A DNA stretch of 64,000 bases, taken from assembly GCF_000374805.1 (NCBI RefSeq), contig NZ_KB895346.1, positions 43,092-107,091 of the forward strand, read 5' to 3'. This document shows, piece after piece, positions 8,064 through 15,632 of the stretch. The DNA comes from Chitiniphilus shinanonensis DSM 23277. GTDB lineage: Bacteria > Pseudomonadota > Gammaproteobacteria > Burkholderiales > Chitinibacteraceae. The notes below the pieces were generated by a model. The model was given only the letters and a program-made list of their open reading frames with translations. It was not told the origin of the DNA and did no database searches. Position numbers and translations under genes: made by a program. Numbering within the stretch: position 1 is the first letter of the stretch; every line of letters begins with the position of its first letter.

Positions 8064-9539
8064 GTGGACTACGACCTGTTGATCCGCGACGCGCGGTTGA
8101 TCGATGGCAGCGGCGGCCCGTCGCGCACCGGCACGCTGGGGGTGCGCGACGGGCGCATCGCCACGCTCGATGCGCCGCCCGTCGCCCGCGCCGCGCGCGA
8201 GCTGGACGGGCGCGGTCTGGCGCTGGCGCCGGGCTTCATCGATGTGCATACCCATGACGACACCCAGGTGATCCGCGCGCCGCAGATGCTGCCCAAACTG
8301 TCGCAGGGCGTGACCACGGTGATCGTCGGCAACTGCGGCATCAGCGCCAGCCCGGTGCGGCTGAAGGGCGATCCGCCCGACCCGATGAACCTGCTGGGCG
8401 ACGCCGACGCGTTCCGCTATCCGCGCTTCGCCGACTACCGCGCGGCGGTGGACGCGGCGCGGCCGGCGGTGAACGTGGCGGCGCTGGTCGGCCACACCGC
8501 GCTGCGCAACAACCATCTGGACCGGCTGGATCGCCCCGCCGACGCCGCCGAGATCGCGGCGATGCGCGCCGAACTGCGCGACGCGCTGGCGCACGGCGCG
8601 CTGGGGCTGTCCAGCGGGCTGGCCTACGCCTCGGCCTTCGCGGCCGACGCCGCCGAGGTGATGGCGCTGGCGGAAGAACTGCATGCGTATGGCGCGCTGT
8701 ACACCACCCATCTGCGCACCGAGTTCGACGGCATCGTCGGCGCGCTGGACGAAGCGTTCGCCACTGGCCGCCACGCGGGCGTGCCGGTGATCGTGTCCCA
8801 CCTGAAATGCGCCGGCGCCGGCAACTGGGGGCGCAGCGGCGAGGTGCTGGCACACCTGGCGCGCGCGGCGACGCAGCAACACGTGGGCTGCGATTGCTAC
8901 CCGTATGCCGCCAGCTCGTCGACCCTGGATCTGAAGCAGGTGACCAGCGATTTCGACATCGTGATCACCTGGTCCACCCCGCACCCCGAAATGGCCGGCC
9001 GCACCCTGGCCGAGATCGCCGGGCTGTGGAGCATGGGCCTGCTGGACACCGCGCGCCGCCTGCAACCGGCCGGCGCGGTGTATCACGGCATGGACGAGGA
9101 CGACGTGCGCCGCATCCTGGCGCATCCGCTGAGCATGGTCGGCTCCGACGGCCTGCCCGCGGACCCGTTGCCGCATCCCCGGCTATGGGGCGCGTTCCCC
9201 CGCGTGCTGGGGCACTACAGCCGCGACGTCGGGCTGTTCCCGCTGGAAACCGCTGTGCACAAGATGACCGGCCTGTCGGCGCAACGCTTCGGCCTGGCGC
9301 AGCGCGGCCTGTTGCGCGAGGGCCACTGGGCCGACCTGACGCTATTCGACCCCGCCGCCGTGCGCGACGTGGCCAGCTTCGCGCAACCGGCCCAGGCCGC
9401 CGCCGGCATCGCCGGGGTATGGGTCAACGGCGTGGAAAGCTATCGCGACGGCCAGGCGAGCGGCGAGCGGGCGGGGCGGTTTTTGGGCGCTTCGCATTCG
9501 GAAAGCTGGGAAGGGGGAAGAGGGAAGGGGGAAGGGTAA
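8064..9539 (+). CDS. D-aminoacylase (N-acyl-D-amino-acid deacylase, 491 aa)
   Basis: Amidohydrolase-superfamily zinc enzyme that removes the acyl group from N-acyl-D-amino acids. The N-terminus (DYDLLIRDARLIDGSG), the metal-binding HTHDD (His62, His64), VGNCGIS, TTHLRTE, VSHLKCAG and GSDGLP are in family order. The start is the GTG at 8064, with GGAG at 8054-8057; the upstream ATG reading is translated from the intergenic repeat. The last roughly 14 residues (SESWEGGRGKGEG) come from a second, GA-rich palindromic repeat that also supplies the stop codon. Its product would feed the upstream PLP deaminase. Confidence 0.9.
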   Translation: MDYDLLIRDARLIDGSGGPSRTGTLGVRDGRIATLDAPPVARAARELDGRGLALAPGFIDVHTHDDTQVIRAPQMLPKLSQGVTTVIVGNCGISASPVRLKGDPPDPMNLLGDADAFRYPRFADYRAAVDAARPAVNVAALVGHTALRNNHLDRLDRPADAAEIAAMRAELRDALAHGALGLSSGLAYASAFAADAAEVMALAEELHAYGALYTTHLRTEFDGIVGALDEAFATGRHAGVPVIVSHLKCAGAGNWGRSGEVLAHLARAATQQHVGCDCYPYAASSSTLDLKQVTSDFDIVITWSTPHPEMAGRTLAEIAGLWSMGLLDTARRLQPAGAVYHGMDEDDVRRILAHPLSMVGSDGLPADPLPHPRLWGAFPRVLGHYSRDVGLFPLETAVHKMTGLSAQRFGLAQRGLLREGHWADLTLFDPAAVRDVASFAQPAQAAAGIAGVWVNGVESYRDGQASGERAGRFLGASHSESWEGGRGKGEG

Positions 9540-9609
9540 AGTCAAAAGCAACCCCGCTCTTGCCGTTGGTTTTGGGTTTCACCCTTCCCCCTTCTCCCTT
9601 CCCTCTTCT
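9511..9609. repeat. GA-rich palindromic repeat overlapping a gene end
   Basis: The left arm is AAGGGGGAAGAGGGAAGGGG and continues GAAGGGTAAA. The right arm reads TTTCACCCTTCCCCCTTCTC and continues CCTTCCCTCTTC, complementary apart from a short insertion. It is a different family from the CACAGAG elements. It includes the stop codon of the D-aminoacylase gene and ends just before the ridA-like ribosome-binding site. Confidence 0.75.
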
Positions 9610-9631
9610 CATTCATTAAAGGAGGCAGACA

Positions 9632-10033
9632 ATGAGCAGCAACAATCCAGAAATCCAGCGTTACGGCGTGGCCGGCGGCACGGGCACCGGCGGGCAGCAC
9701 CTGCCGTTTGCCCGCGCGGTGCAGGCCGATGGCTGGCTGTACGTGTCCGGCCAGGTGCCGATGGTGAACGGCGAGGTCATCGACGGCGGCATCGTCGCCC
9801 AGACGCACCAGGCGATCCGCAACCTGCTGGCGATCCTGACCGAGGCCGGCTACGGGCCCGAGCACGTGGTGCGCTGCGGGGTATGGCTGGACGACGCGCG
9901 CGACTTCATGTCGTTCAACCGCGTGTTCCAGGAATACTTCGGCGCCAACCCCCCGGCCCGCGCCTGCGTGGTGTCGAGCATGGTGGTCGATTGCAAGGTG
10001 GAGATCGACTGCGTGGCTTATCGGAAGGAATAG
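9632..10033 (+). CDS. RidA family enamine/imine deaminase (133 aa)
   Basis: Small YjgF/YER057c/UK114-family protein. RidA proteins hydrolyse reactive 2-aminoacrylate-type enamines released by PLP dehydratases and deaminases. LYVSGQVP, the Gln-rich helix (QTHQAIRNLLAIL) and the conserved Arg in NPPARACVV are present. A strong AGGAGG lies eight bases before the ATG. In this cluster it would clear the imine made by the D-amino-acid deaminase, a pairing seen in many amino-acid dehydratase loci. Confidence 0.92.
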   Translation: MSSNNPEIQRYGVAGGTGTGGQHLPFARAVQADGWLYVSGQVPMVNGEVIDGGIVAQTHQAIRNLLAILTEAGYGPEHVVRCGVWLDDARDFMSFNRVFQEYFGANPPARACVVSSMVVDCKVEIDCVAYRKE

Positions 10034-10055
10034 AGCACTTCTGTAAACGTCCGAG

Positions 10056-10198
10056 AAAATCTGTAGACACAGAGAAAAACATTGAGAACACAGAGCACAC
10101 AGAGAAAGACAAACACCATCTTGGGAAAACCCTGGTGTTTTTCTCTGCCTTTCTCTGTGTGCTCTGTGCGCTCCCCGCACTCTGTGTCTACAGATTTT
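10056..10198. repeat. Palindromic intergenic repeat, ATCTGTAGACACAGAG subtype
   Basis: The arms AAAATCTGTAGACACAGAG and CTCTGTGTCTACAGATTTT are exact complements with CACAGAG-rich interiors. It separates the ridA-like gene from the sugar kinase gene. Confidence 0.85.
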
Positions 10199-10229
10199 CA
10201 TTTCCCAACCTGAACAGGATCGACCAACC

Positions 10230-11132
10230 ATGAATATCGGCTGCCTGGGCGAAGGCATGATCGAGATCGGCGGCGCGCCGCTGCGGCGGGCGTGGGGGGG
10301 AGATACGCTCAACACCGCCGTCTACCTGGCGCGGCTGGCCGGCGCCGTGCATCGCGTGCATTACCTGAGCGCGCTGGGCGGCGACAGCCTGTCCGACGCG
10401 CTGTTGGCCGACTGGGCCGACGAAGGCATCGACACCACGCGCGTGGCGCGGCTGGCCGGGCGCATGCCGGGGCTGTATCTGGTCGAGACCGACGCGCACG
10501 GCGAACGGCGCTTCCATTACTGGCGCAGCGACAGCGCGGCGCGGCACCACTTTGCCGGCGGGCTGGACTTCGCCGCCACTTTTGCCGGGCTGGACGCGAT
10601 CTATCTCAGCGGCATCACGTTGGCGTTGTTCCCGCCGGCCGAGCGGGATCGCCTGCTCGACGCGCTGCGGCAGGCGCGCGCGCAGGGCACCCGCGTCTGG
10701 TTCGACAACAATTTCCGCCCGGCGCTGTGGTCGGCGGCCGAAGCCGCCGACGCTTACCGCGCGCTGCTTCCGCATACCGACATCGCGCTGCTGACCGAGG
10801 ACGACGAACACGCCGTCTTCGGCGACGCCACGCCGGAGCGGATCGTGGCGCGCACGCTGGCCGCTGGCTGCGGGGAGGTGGTGCTCAAGCGCGGCGCACA
10901 GCCGGCGCTGGCCGCCACCGCCGCCGAAACGGCCGAGGTGGCGCCAGCGCCCGTCCGGCCGGTGGTCGATACCTGCGCCGCCGGCGATTCGTTCGGCGCC
11001 GCCTACCTGATGGCGCGGCTGGCCGGGCACGGGCTCGCCGCCGCGCTGGCGGCCGGGCACGCGCTGGCCGGCACGGTGATCGGCTATCCCGGCGCCATCA
11101 TTCCCCGTAGTGCGATGCTGGGGGCCGCATGA
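10230..11132 (+). CDS. PfkB family carbohydrate kinase, 2-keto-3-deoxygluconate kinase-like (300 aa)
   Basis: Ribokinase-fold kinase. The N-terminal GEGMIEI, GGDTLNTAVYLARL and the C-terminal anion hole/catalytic motif DTCAAGDSFGAAYL (Asp base) closely follow KDG kinases. It would phosphorylate a sugar acid or related 2-oxo compound with ATP. Only a weak GGA box precedes the ATG. It is the last recognisable enzyme of the D-amino-acid cluster; a KdgK-like kinase next to D-aminoacylase and RidA genes is a recurrent arrangement, but the true substrate is uncertain. Confidence 0.85.
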   Translation: MNIGCLGEGMIEIGGAPLRRAWGGDTLNTAVYLARLAGAVHRVHYLSALGGDSLSDALLADWADEGIDTTRVARLAGRMPGLYLVETDAHGERRFHYWRSDSAARHHFAGGLDFAATFAGLDAIYLSGITLALFPPAERDRLLDALRQARAQGTRVWFDNNFRPALWSAAEAADAYRALLPHTDIALLTEDDEHAVFGDATPERIVARTLAAGCGEVVLKRGAQPALAATAAETAEVAPAPVRPVVDTCAAGDSFGAAYLMARLAGHGLAAALAAGHALAGTVIGYPGAIIPRSAMLGAA

Positions 11133-11212
11133 AGCCCGCCATCCAGCCGTGTATTACCCGACCCCGGGCCGCGTGATCCACGCAGCCCGTTCAAACAAAG
11201 AGAGTCCCAACC

Positions 11213-12385
11213 ATGACCGCCAACCGCTCACTGTATGTCTACCCCTGGGATCTCGCCGGCCGCGAGATCGGCGCCTTCGTCGAGGAAGTGCAGGCACTGG
11301 GGCTGGACAGCCTGAAGCTGGCCGCCGCCTATCACGCCGGCAAATTCCTGGTGCCGCCGCGCCCCGGCGTCGCCGGCCCGCGCGTGGTGTTCCCGGAGGA
11401 CGGCGCGCTGTATTTCGAGCCGCGCCCCGAGCGCTACCCGACGCTGCCGGCGCTGGCGCACAGCGATCCGGCGCTGCGCCGCGTGCCGTACCAGCTGGCC
11501 GAGGACGGCCGGCTGGCGCTGTCGGCGTGGACCGTGCTGTTCCACAACTCGCGCCTGGGCGCCGCTCACCCGGAACTCCAGGCGCGCAACGCGTGGGGCG
11601 ACGGCTATGTGTACAGCCTGTGCCCGATGCAGCCGGCAGTGTTCGACTACGGCGTGGCGCTGTGCGGCGACTTGGCCGGCACCCTGCCGTGGCACAGCCT
11701 GACACTGGAAAGCCCCGGCTGGGCGCCCTACGGCCACGGTTACCACCACGAATTCGCCCAACTGCGCGGCAACGTGTGGCTGGATACCATGCTGGGCCTG
11801 TGCTTCTGTGACGCCTGTACCGCCGCCGCGCGCGCCGAGGGGCTGGATGCCGCCGCACTGGCCGGCCGCGTGCGCAGCCGGGTGGACGGCTATCTGGCCG
11901 CGCCGGTGGACGCGGCGCCGGACCAGGCTGGCGCCTGGCTGGCGGCGGATCTCTACGAGGACGCTGACCTCGCCGCCTTCCTGCGCTTGCGCCAGCGCCG
12001 CGTCACCGAGTTCGTCGCCACCGTGCGCGGCGAACTGCCGGCCGCGACCAAGCTTTATGTGATCCCGACCGTACAGCGTCCCACCGCACAGACCTGGCTG
12101 GAAGGCAGCGACCTCGCCGCGCTGGCGCACGCCACCGACGGCATCGAAGTGCCGTTCTACGAACCGAATGCCGGCCGGGTACTGGCCGACGCGGTGGACA
12201 CCCTGCGTCGGGTGGGCGACGCCAGCCGCGTGCGCGCCATCCTGCGCCCCGGCCCGCCCGACCTGGGCGACGGCGCCGAACTGCACGCCGCGTGGCGCGG
12301 TCTGGAAGCACTGGGGATCAGTGAGTTCTCGTTCTACAACTACGGCCTGCTGCGGCCGGCGGTGCTGGCGGGGTTGCGGCGGTAG
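11213..12385 (+). CDS. Uncharacterised cytoplasmic protein, possibly TIM-barrel (390 aa)
   Basis: No signal peptide. The sequence begins RSLYVYPWDLAGREIGAFVE and contains repeated hydrophobic strand/helix alternation, a CFCDAC cysteine cluster near residue 200, LYVIPTVQRP near 280 and a C-terminal FSFYNYGLLRP. The pattern is consistent with a glycosidase-like (beta/alpha) barrel, and the CFC-x2-C cluster resembles metal-binding cysteines in some such proteins. I do not recognise a named family. It follows the kinase gene on the same strand after 80 bases, so it probably belongs to the same catabolic cluster. Confidence 0.75.
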   Translation: MTANRSLYVYPWDLAGREIGAFVEEVQALGLDSLKLAAAYHAGKFLVPPRPGVAGPRVVFPEDGALYFEPRPERYPTLPALAHSDPALRRVPYQLAEDGRLALSAWTVLFHNSRLGAAHPELQARNAWGDGYVYSLCPMQPAVFDYGVALCGDLAGTLPWHSLTLESPGWAPYGHGYHHEFAQLRGNVWLDTMLGLCFCDACTAAARAEGLDAAALAGRVRSRVDGYLAAPVDAAPDQAGAWLAADLYEDADLAAFLRLRQRRVTEFVATVRGELPAATKLYVIPTVQRPTAQTWLEGSDLAALAHATDGIEVPFYEPNAGRVLADAVDTLRRVGDASRVRAILRPGPPDLGDGAELHAAWRGLEALGISEFSFYNYGLLRPAVLAGLRR

Positions 12386-12454
12386 GGAAGCTCAGTCAAT
12401 CCATGACACGCCACTTTGGGTCTCACGAGGGTGGTAAGAAATAGTTGTCGATAT

Positions 12455-12496
12455 ACAAAGTAAAGGCCCCCTCTAATGAGGGGGCCTTTACTTTGT
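12455..12496. terminator. Strong hairpin, probable bidirectional terminator
   Basis: Perfect 19-bp stem around a TAAT loop: ACAAAGTAAAGGCCCCCTC pairs with the mirrored right arm. It lies 70 bases after the last gene of the D-amino-acid cluster and marks the boundary with the AT-rich island. Confidence 0.75.
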
Positions 12497-12838
12497 ATTG
12501 TCATGACTTGTGCCTATATTTGCACTATATATTCTTTCTAATAAAGAATGTTTTTTTTAAGAATTCTTTATTATTTGTAAGATTTTTTTTCCATGAAAAT
12601 GCTCCTAATGAAGGGAGTGATGAGAAAAATATTGGCATTTTTCAAATAAAACTTCCCAATTTCAAGCAAAAAAAGCTTTCACTAGAGGGTGGTGGAGGGG
12701 CATCAGTGTACAGCGGCGTTATGCAGTTTTGATTTAAATTCTTACAAATTTGTGGTGTTGACGATAGAAGGCTAGATCCCTAGGCTGTGCCACTCAGTTT
12801 GAAAATATTTATGCAAAACTACTTACTTGATCGTCCCG
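12497..12838. other. AT-rich intergenic stretch at island edge
   Basis: No supported gene. Base composition changes sharply here from GC-rich to AT-rich. A short reading across 12672-12732 ends with LSLEGGGGASVYSGVMQF, which could be a remnant of a Gly-rich leader-type peptide, but it has no start or ribosome-binding site of its own. Confidence 0.5.
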
Positions 12839-13324
12839 ATGTTAATAAGTGAATTAAATTATTTCCTTACTCGCGACACTAGTCGTGACAAAAGCGAGAT
12901 ACACCAAGCGATGGGTGCGCTGCTGGATATCTGCGTACAAGATCCCCAGCGCAGCAGTCTTGATCTGCGCACCTTTGTTCATTGGCTCAAGCCAGCCGTC
13001 CTGCATTCCCAATTCCTGTTGTTACAGGATGAAGGGGAGGTCGTACCCAGTGGCTACGTCACCTGGGCTTGGGTCGATGACGCGACTGCGCTGCGTTACC
13101 AAAATGCCCCGCGCTTTGTACTCCATCCTTCCGAATGGCACGAAGGCCTGCATCTGGTTGTCATGGATTTTTGCGTTTTGGGCGACCCGACACGCTTCAT
13201 GCGGCGGTTACTGCGCTGTACTCGTCATCTGGCCCGGCGAGGGGCCGCCTCCATCAATGTCTGCATTCGAGACGCTTGCGGATTGCCCATTCGCTGTCAT
13301 TCAATCCATCCCCAGCATGACTAG
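12839..13324 (+). CDS. HlyC-like lysine acyltransferase family protein, MceI/MchD-type (161 aa)
   Basis: Aligned by eye with E. coli HlyC, the segment SQFLLLQDEGEVVPSGYVTW, then AWVDDATALRY and LHLVVMDFCVLGDP, tracks the toxin-activating acyltransferase fold, including the catalytic-region Asp (Asp110). The catalytic His of HlyC (in SPLHRNW) appears replaced by Arg38 in DPQRSSL. No RTX toxin is nearby. In siderophore-microcin clusters a HlyC homologue (MceI, MchD) works with a larger partner to join a siderophore to the peptide C-terminus, and here too a larger gene overlaps the end. The ATG at 12839 is preferred to a TTG four codons upstream; neither has a good ribosome-binding site. Confidence 0.72.
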   Translation: MLISELNYFLTRDTSRDKSEIHQAMGALLDICVQDPQRSSLDLRTFVHWLKPAVLHSQFLLLQDEGEVVPSGYVTWAWVDDATALRYQNAPRFVLHPSEWHEGLHLVVMDFCVLGDPTRFMRRLLRCTRHLARRGAASINVCIRDACGLPIRCHSIHPQHD

Positions 13325-14738
13325 CCCCTTTGCCACATTTGCCCATCCTGGCCCAGCGGATACCGGTCTGATTGGTCAGCAGCTTCCCGTACGAAGCTTT
13401 GTTGGCTTCGATGTTTACAAAATCAAGCATGCACAACTCGTGTGGCTCAACGAGGACTTGCTTGGCACATTGGAGGTGACGCAAGAGCAAGCAGAGCAGG
13501 ACATCCTGAAACACTATGCCTATGTGACGCCTGACTATGGTGAGTATGCCAATCTGAACTTGGGGGATCGCAAGGTTTTCCTCGCTGATCGCTATGGTTC
13601 GCGCTACCAAGCCTGTAATGGAGGCAGTGCGCGTTGCGGCATCAATGGCAGCTTTCAGATCAAGGGGATTGGAGCCAATCCTCTGGTATCGGCCAATATC
13701 GATCACAACCATGCCCATGGAAAGTTATGTCTTGCCGAGGCCGTGAACGAAGCGATCTGGGGCGAGATTTGCCACCGCCATCTGCCGTATGGCGCGGTTC
13801 GTACACTGGCCATTATCAAGACCGGCGAGACCATCGATACCGATTACGGACTGGGACACCGACACCCCCAGAGAGCCGCACTGGCCATCCGACAACTCGC
13901 TATTCGTCCAGCGCATTTTGAACGTGCGACCTTCTTCTGGCCCCAACCAGCGTACATGGCATTACGCGACGATGATTATCTCCGAGTACAGGAAAGCATT
14001 GCTTGCCTAGGGGCCGCGTTTGAAGTGACCGAAGAAGATCGCCAACGTATCGGCGGTTCGCTTCCCTACAGTGCACTCATCACATTCGTTGAGAAAATCG
14101 CCCGACAGATTGGCATGTCGCGAGTTATAGGCATACCACACGGCTCACTGACCAGCTCCAATATCGCCATTGATGGCCGTTTTCTTGATTTTGGCACCAT
14201 TTCAGCGGTGCCGGATTTTGCTAACTACATCCTGGCCGCCGGGCAGGGAGCAATTTGGGACGATCACTACCTTATTTCAGAATGGATCAGGCATTTATGC
14301 TTCTTCATTAATAAATACAGTACGGAAAAAATAGGCAAAGAGAGTCAGGAAGAAATTATCGCCAATTTCACACACAAGATTGCTGAAACAGAAGATCTTC
14401 AAACTGCTTGTTGTTTAGGAGTTGCCGGCAGTGTAGAGGAGAAGAAAAGGGTTGGCGCATCGATCAAGCAATTGTTGCGCAAAAGTGCATTAACGCCTCG
14501 TGCATTTTCTGGATTCAGAAATTCTGATTTTTCACTGCGATTGCAACAGGTAGCACTGCAACTGGGCCTGCAAAAATTATCAGCCGATTTTCCTTTACGT
14601 CAGGAAAAATATTCTCAATACACGATTGCCAGCAAGACTGCTGCGTGCGTGACCGAAAATGATGGATCGCGTGAAGCGTTGACGGCGTTGATTGGCCAGT
14701 ATCTAGATCCAAGCGATAGTGCTCAATTTATGAGTTAA
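13317..14738 (+). CDS. SelO-like pseudokinase/AMPylase-fold protein (473 aa)
   Basis: Motifs match the SelO (YdiU) fold: QIKGIGANPL (Lys116, like KGSGRTPYSR), the acidic helix LAEAVNEAIWGEI, LPYGAVRTLAIIKTG, IRPAHFERATFF, then GIPHGSLTSSNIAIDGRFLD followed by FGT, which carries the HG (275-276), Asn282 and DFG (291-293) metal and ATP residues. SelO proteins transfer AMP to protein hydroxyl groups. The ATG overlaps the end of the HlyC-like gene by eight bases, so the two are translationally coupled. This order recalls mceI-mceJ and mchD-mchC. I cannot verify that MceJ itself is SelO-related. I infer that it activates or joins a group to the precursor peptide. Confidence 0.72.
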   Translation: MTSPFATFAHPGPADTGLIGQQLPVRSFVGFDVYKIKHAQLVWLNEDLLGTLEVTQEQAEQDILKHYAYVTPDYGEYANLNLGDRKVFLADRYGSRYQACNGGSARCGINGSFQIKGIGANPLVSANIDHNHAHGKLCLAEAVNEAIWGEICHRHLPYGAVRTLAIIKTGETIDTDYGLGHRHPQRAALAIRQLAIRPAHFERATFFWPQPAYMALRDDDYLRVQESIACLGAAFEVTEEDRQRIGGSLPYSALITFVEKIARQIGMSRVIGIPHGSLTSSNIAIDGRFLDFGTISAVPDFANYILAAGQGAIWDDHYLISEWIRHLCFFINKYSTEKIGKESQEEIIANFTHKIAETEDLQTACCLGVAGSVEEKKRVGASIKQLLRKSALTPRAFSGFRNSDFSLRLQQVALQLGLQKLSADFPLRQEKYSQYTIASKTAACVTENDGSREALTALIGQYLDPSDSAQFMS

Positions 14739-14778
14739 GTTTTTTTCGAAGCCTCGCTAGAAAACGATGGATGAAAAG

Positions 14779-14822
14779 TTGCCAAAAAGGCAAAGCGAGC
14801 ACCCCGTCTGTGGCGTGTTTTT
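14779..14822 (+). promoter_or_regulatory. Conserved double hairpin upstream of precursor 1
   Basis: TTGCCAAAAAGGCAAAGCGA begins 61 bases before the precursor ATG. TTGCC/GGCAA forms a first hairpin and CACCCC/GGCGTG a second. Nearly the same order (TTGCCATTTGGCAAAGCCGA, then CGCAC/GTGCG) lies 55 bases before the second precursor at 16939. The conservation of position suggests a shared transcription or translation control element. Confidence 0.55.
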
Positions 14823-14839
14823 TTAAATGAAGTGATCGT

Positions 14840-15079
14840 ATGTTTCAACTGAATGAAGATGAAATCTTGATGGTAGATGGTGGCGGGGACGGCACCACTA
14901 TCGGCGGGGCCAAGCAACCAACGCCAAGCAATGGGAGGGCTCGGGCTGGTAGTTGCGTGTTGGTTAGCACCTATGGCAGCAAGAGTGGTCAGTCGAATGA
15001 TAGTTTGGCTGCAATGGGCAATGGGGGCCGCATGGAGGATATGGCAATGGCCTGGGGACTACTCCGGCTGGAGGCATAG
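14840..15079 (+). CDS. Double-glycine leader peptide, precursor 1 (79 aa as read, probable frameshift)
   Basis: The leader MFQLNEDEILMVDGG has the LS/LM-x-V-x-GG form cut by C39 peptidases and is almost identical to that of the peptide at 16994. The core starts GDGTTIGGAKQPTPSNG and has one Cys. After about residue 55 the frame becomes Met-rich (RMEDMAMAWGLLRLEA). A different frame from 15004 instead continues Gly-rich, with FGCNGQWGPHGGYGNG, GGIDGSNGQCGGCSS and a stop at 15162, resembling the second precursor's end. The gene therefore looks frameshifted, whether in the genome or in the assembly. It is the probable substrate of the tailoring enzymes and exporter. Confidence 0.65.
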   Translation: MFQLNEDEILMVDGGGDGTTIGGAKQPTPSNGRARAGSCVLVSTYGSKSGQSNDSLAAMGNGGRMEDMAMAWGLLRLEA

Positions 15080-15179
15080 ATGGTAGCAATGGCCAATGTG
15101 GCGGTTGCAGCTCAATGACGCGAAACCCACCATATAAAGCGAAATCATGTTATAGCAGATAACATCGAGAAGTTTATAA

Positions 15180-15518
15180 ATGGTACAAAAGGCTAACATG
15201 CTTGTGATGGTGGGTATTCCACATCTTTCCGGGGAGGAAGGCGTTATTTCTTTGTTAAAAAGAAAAGGGCATTCAGTGGAAGTGGTCACTTTGAATGATG
15301 TTTTATGGGCCAACCCTGCTAAAAGTCCGTGACGTGTCCTGAGAAATAGGATGGACCCTATCACCAAAATAATATTTTATCAATGATCTTTACGCCAGCA
15401 CTCTTGGTGGGGCATATCGGTTGGTTATGGAAGGTATTGGCGCTAACATAGAATGGATGCCTCCTCTGTTCGTTTTTTTTCAACGAGTGGATTTGAATTT
15501 TATTTTCTGATCATATTT
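15180..15518 (+). pseudogene. Decayed gene fragments, possibly a GT1-type glycosyltransferase N-terminus
   Basis: The first fragment, ATG 15180 to TGA 15332 (50 residues), reads ANMLVMVGIPHLSGEEGVIS, then LLKRKGHSVEVVTLND. That is the beta-loop-helix-beta start typical of UGT/IroB-like glycosyltransferases. A second fragment in another frame (15373-15510) reads LYASTLGGAYRLVMEGIGAN, then IEWMPPLF. No continuous frame joins them. The identity is tentative. An IroB-like remnant would fit a siderophore-microcin ancestor, but the match rests on about 35 residues. Confidence 0.4.
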
Positions 15519-15632
15519 TGAGATGGCAAGATATGAGGTGCTATGGTCTTCCTTGTATACGATCAAGTTTTTTTGATCAAGAATCGAATTGTTGTTTTCA
15601 GGGGGGCGAATTGATATTAGGAAATGGCAGCT

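Noticed and set aside
12445-12732. 95-residue plus-strand reading starting inside a terminator
   Set aside because: Starts at a TTG within the hairpin region, has no ribosome-binding site and is composed of AT-rich intergenic sequence; only its Gly-rich end was noted as a possible remnant.
12839-13324. RTX toxin activation operon
   Set aside because: The HlyC-like protein is not followed by any RTX repeat protein; leader peptides and a C39 exporter are present instead.
14877-15086. Hydrophobic 69-residue reading overlapping precursor 1
   Set aside because: It starts internally in the leader and lacks its own start signals; the leader frame is clearly shared with precursor 2.
15333-15370. 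Possible IS end at TGTCCTGAGAAATAGGATGG
   Set aside because: It resembles some IS termini but I see no matching inverted repeat or transposase nearby.
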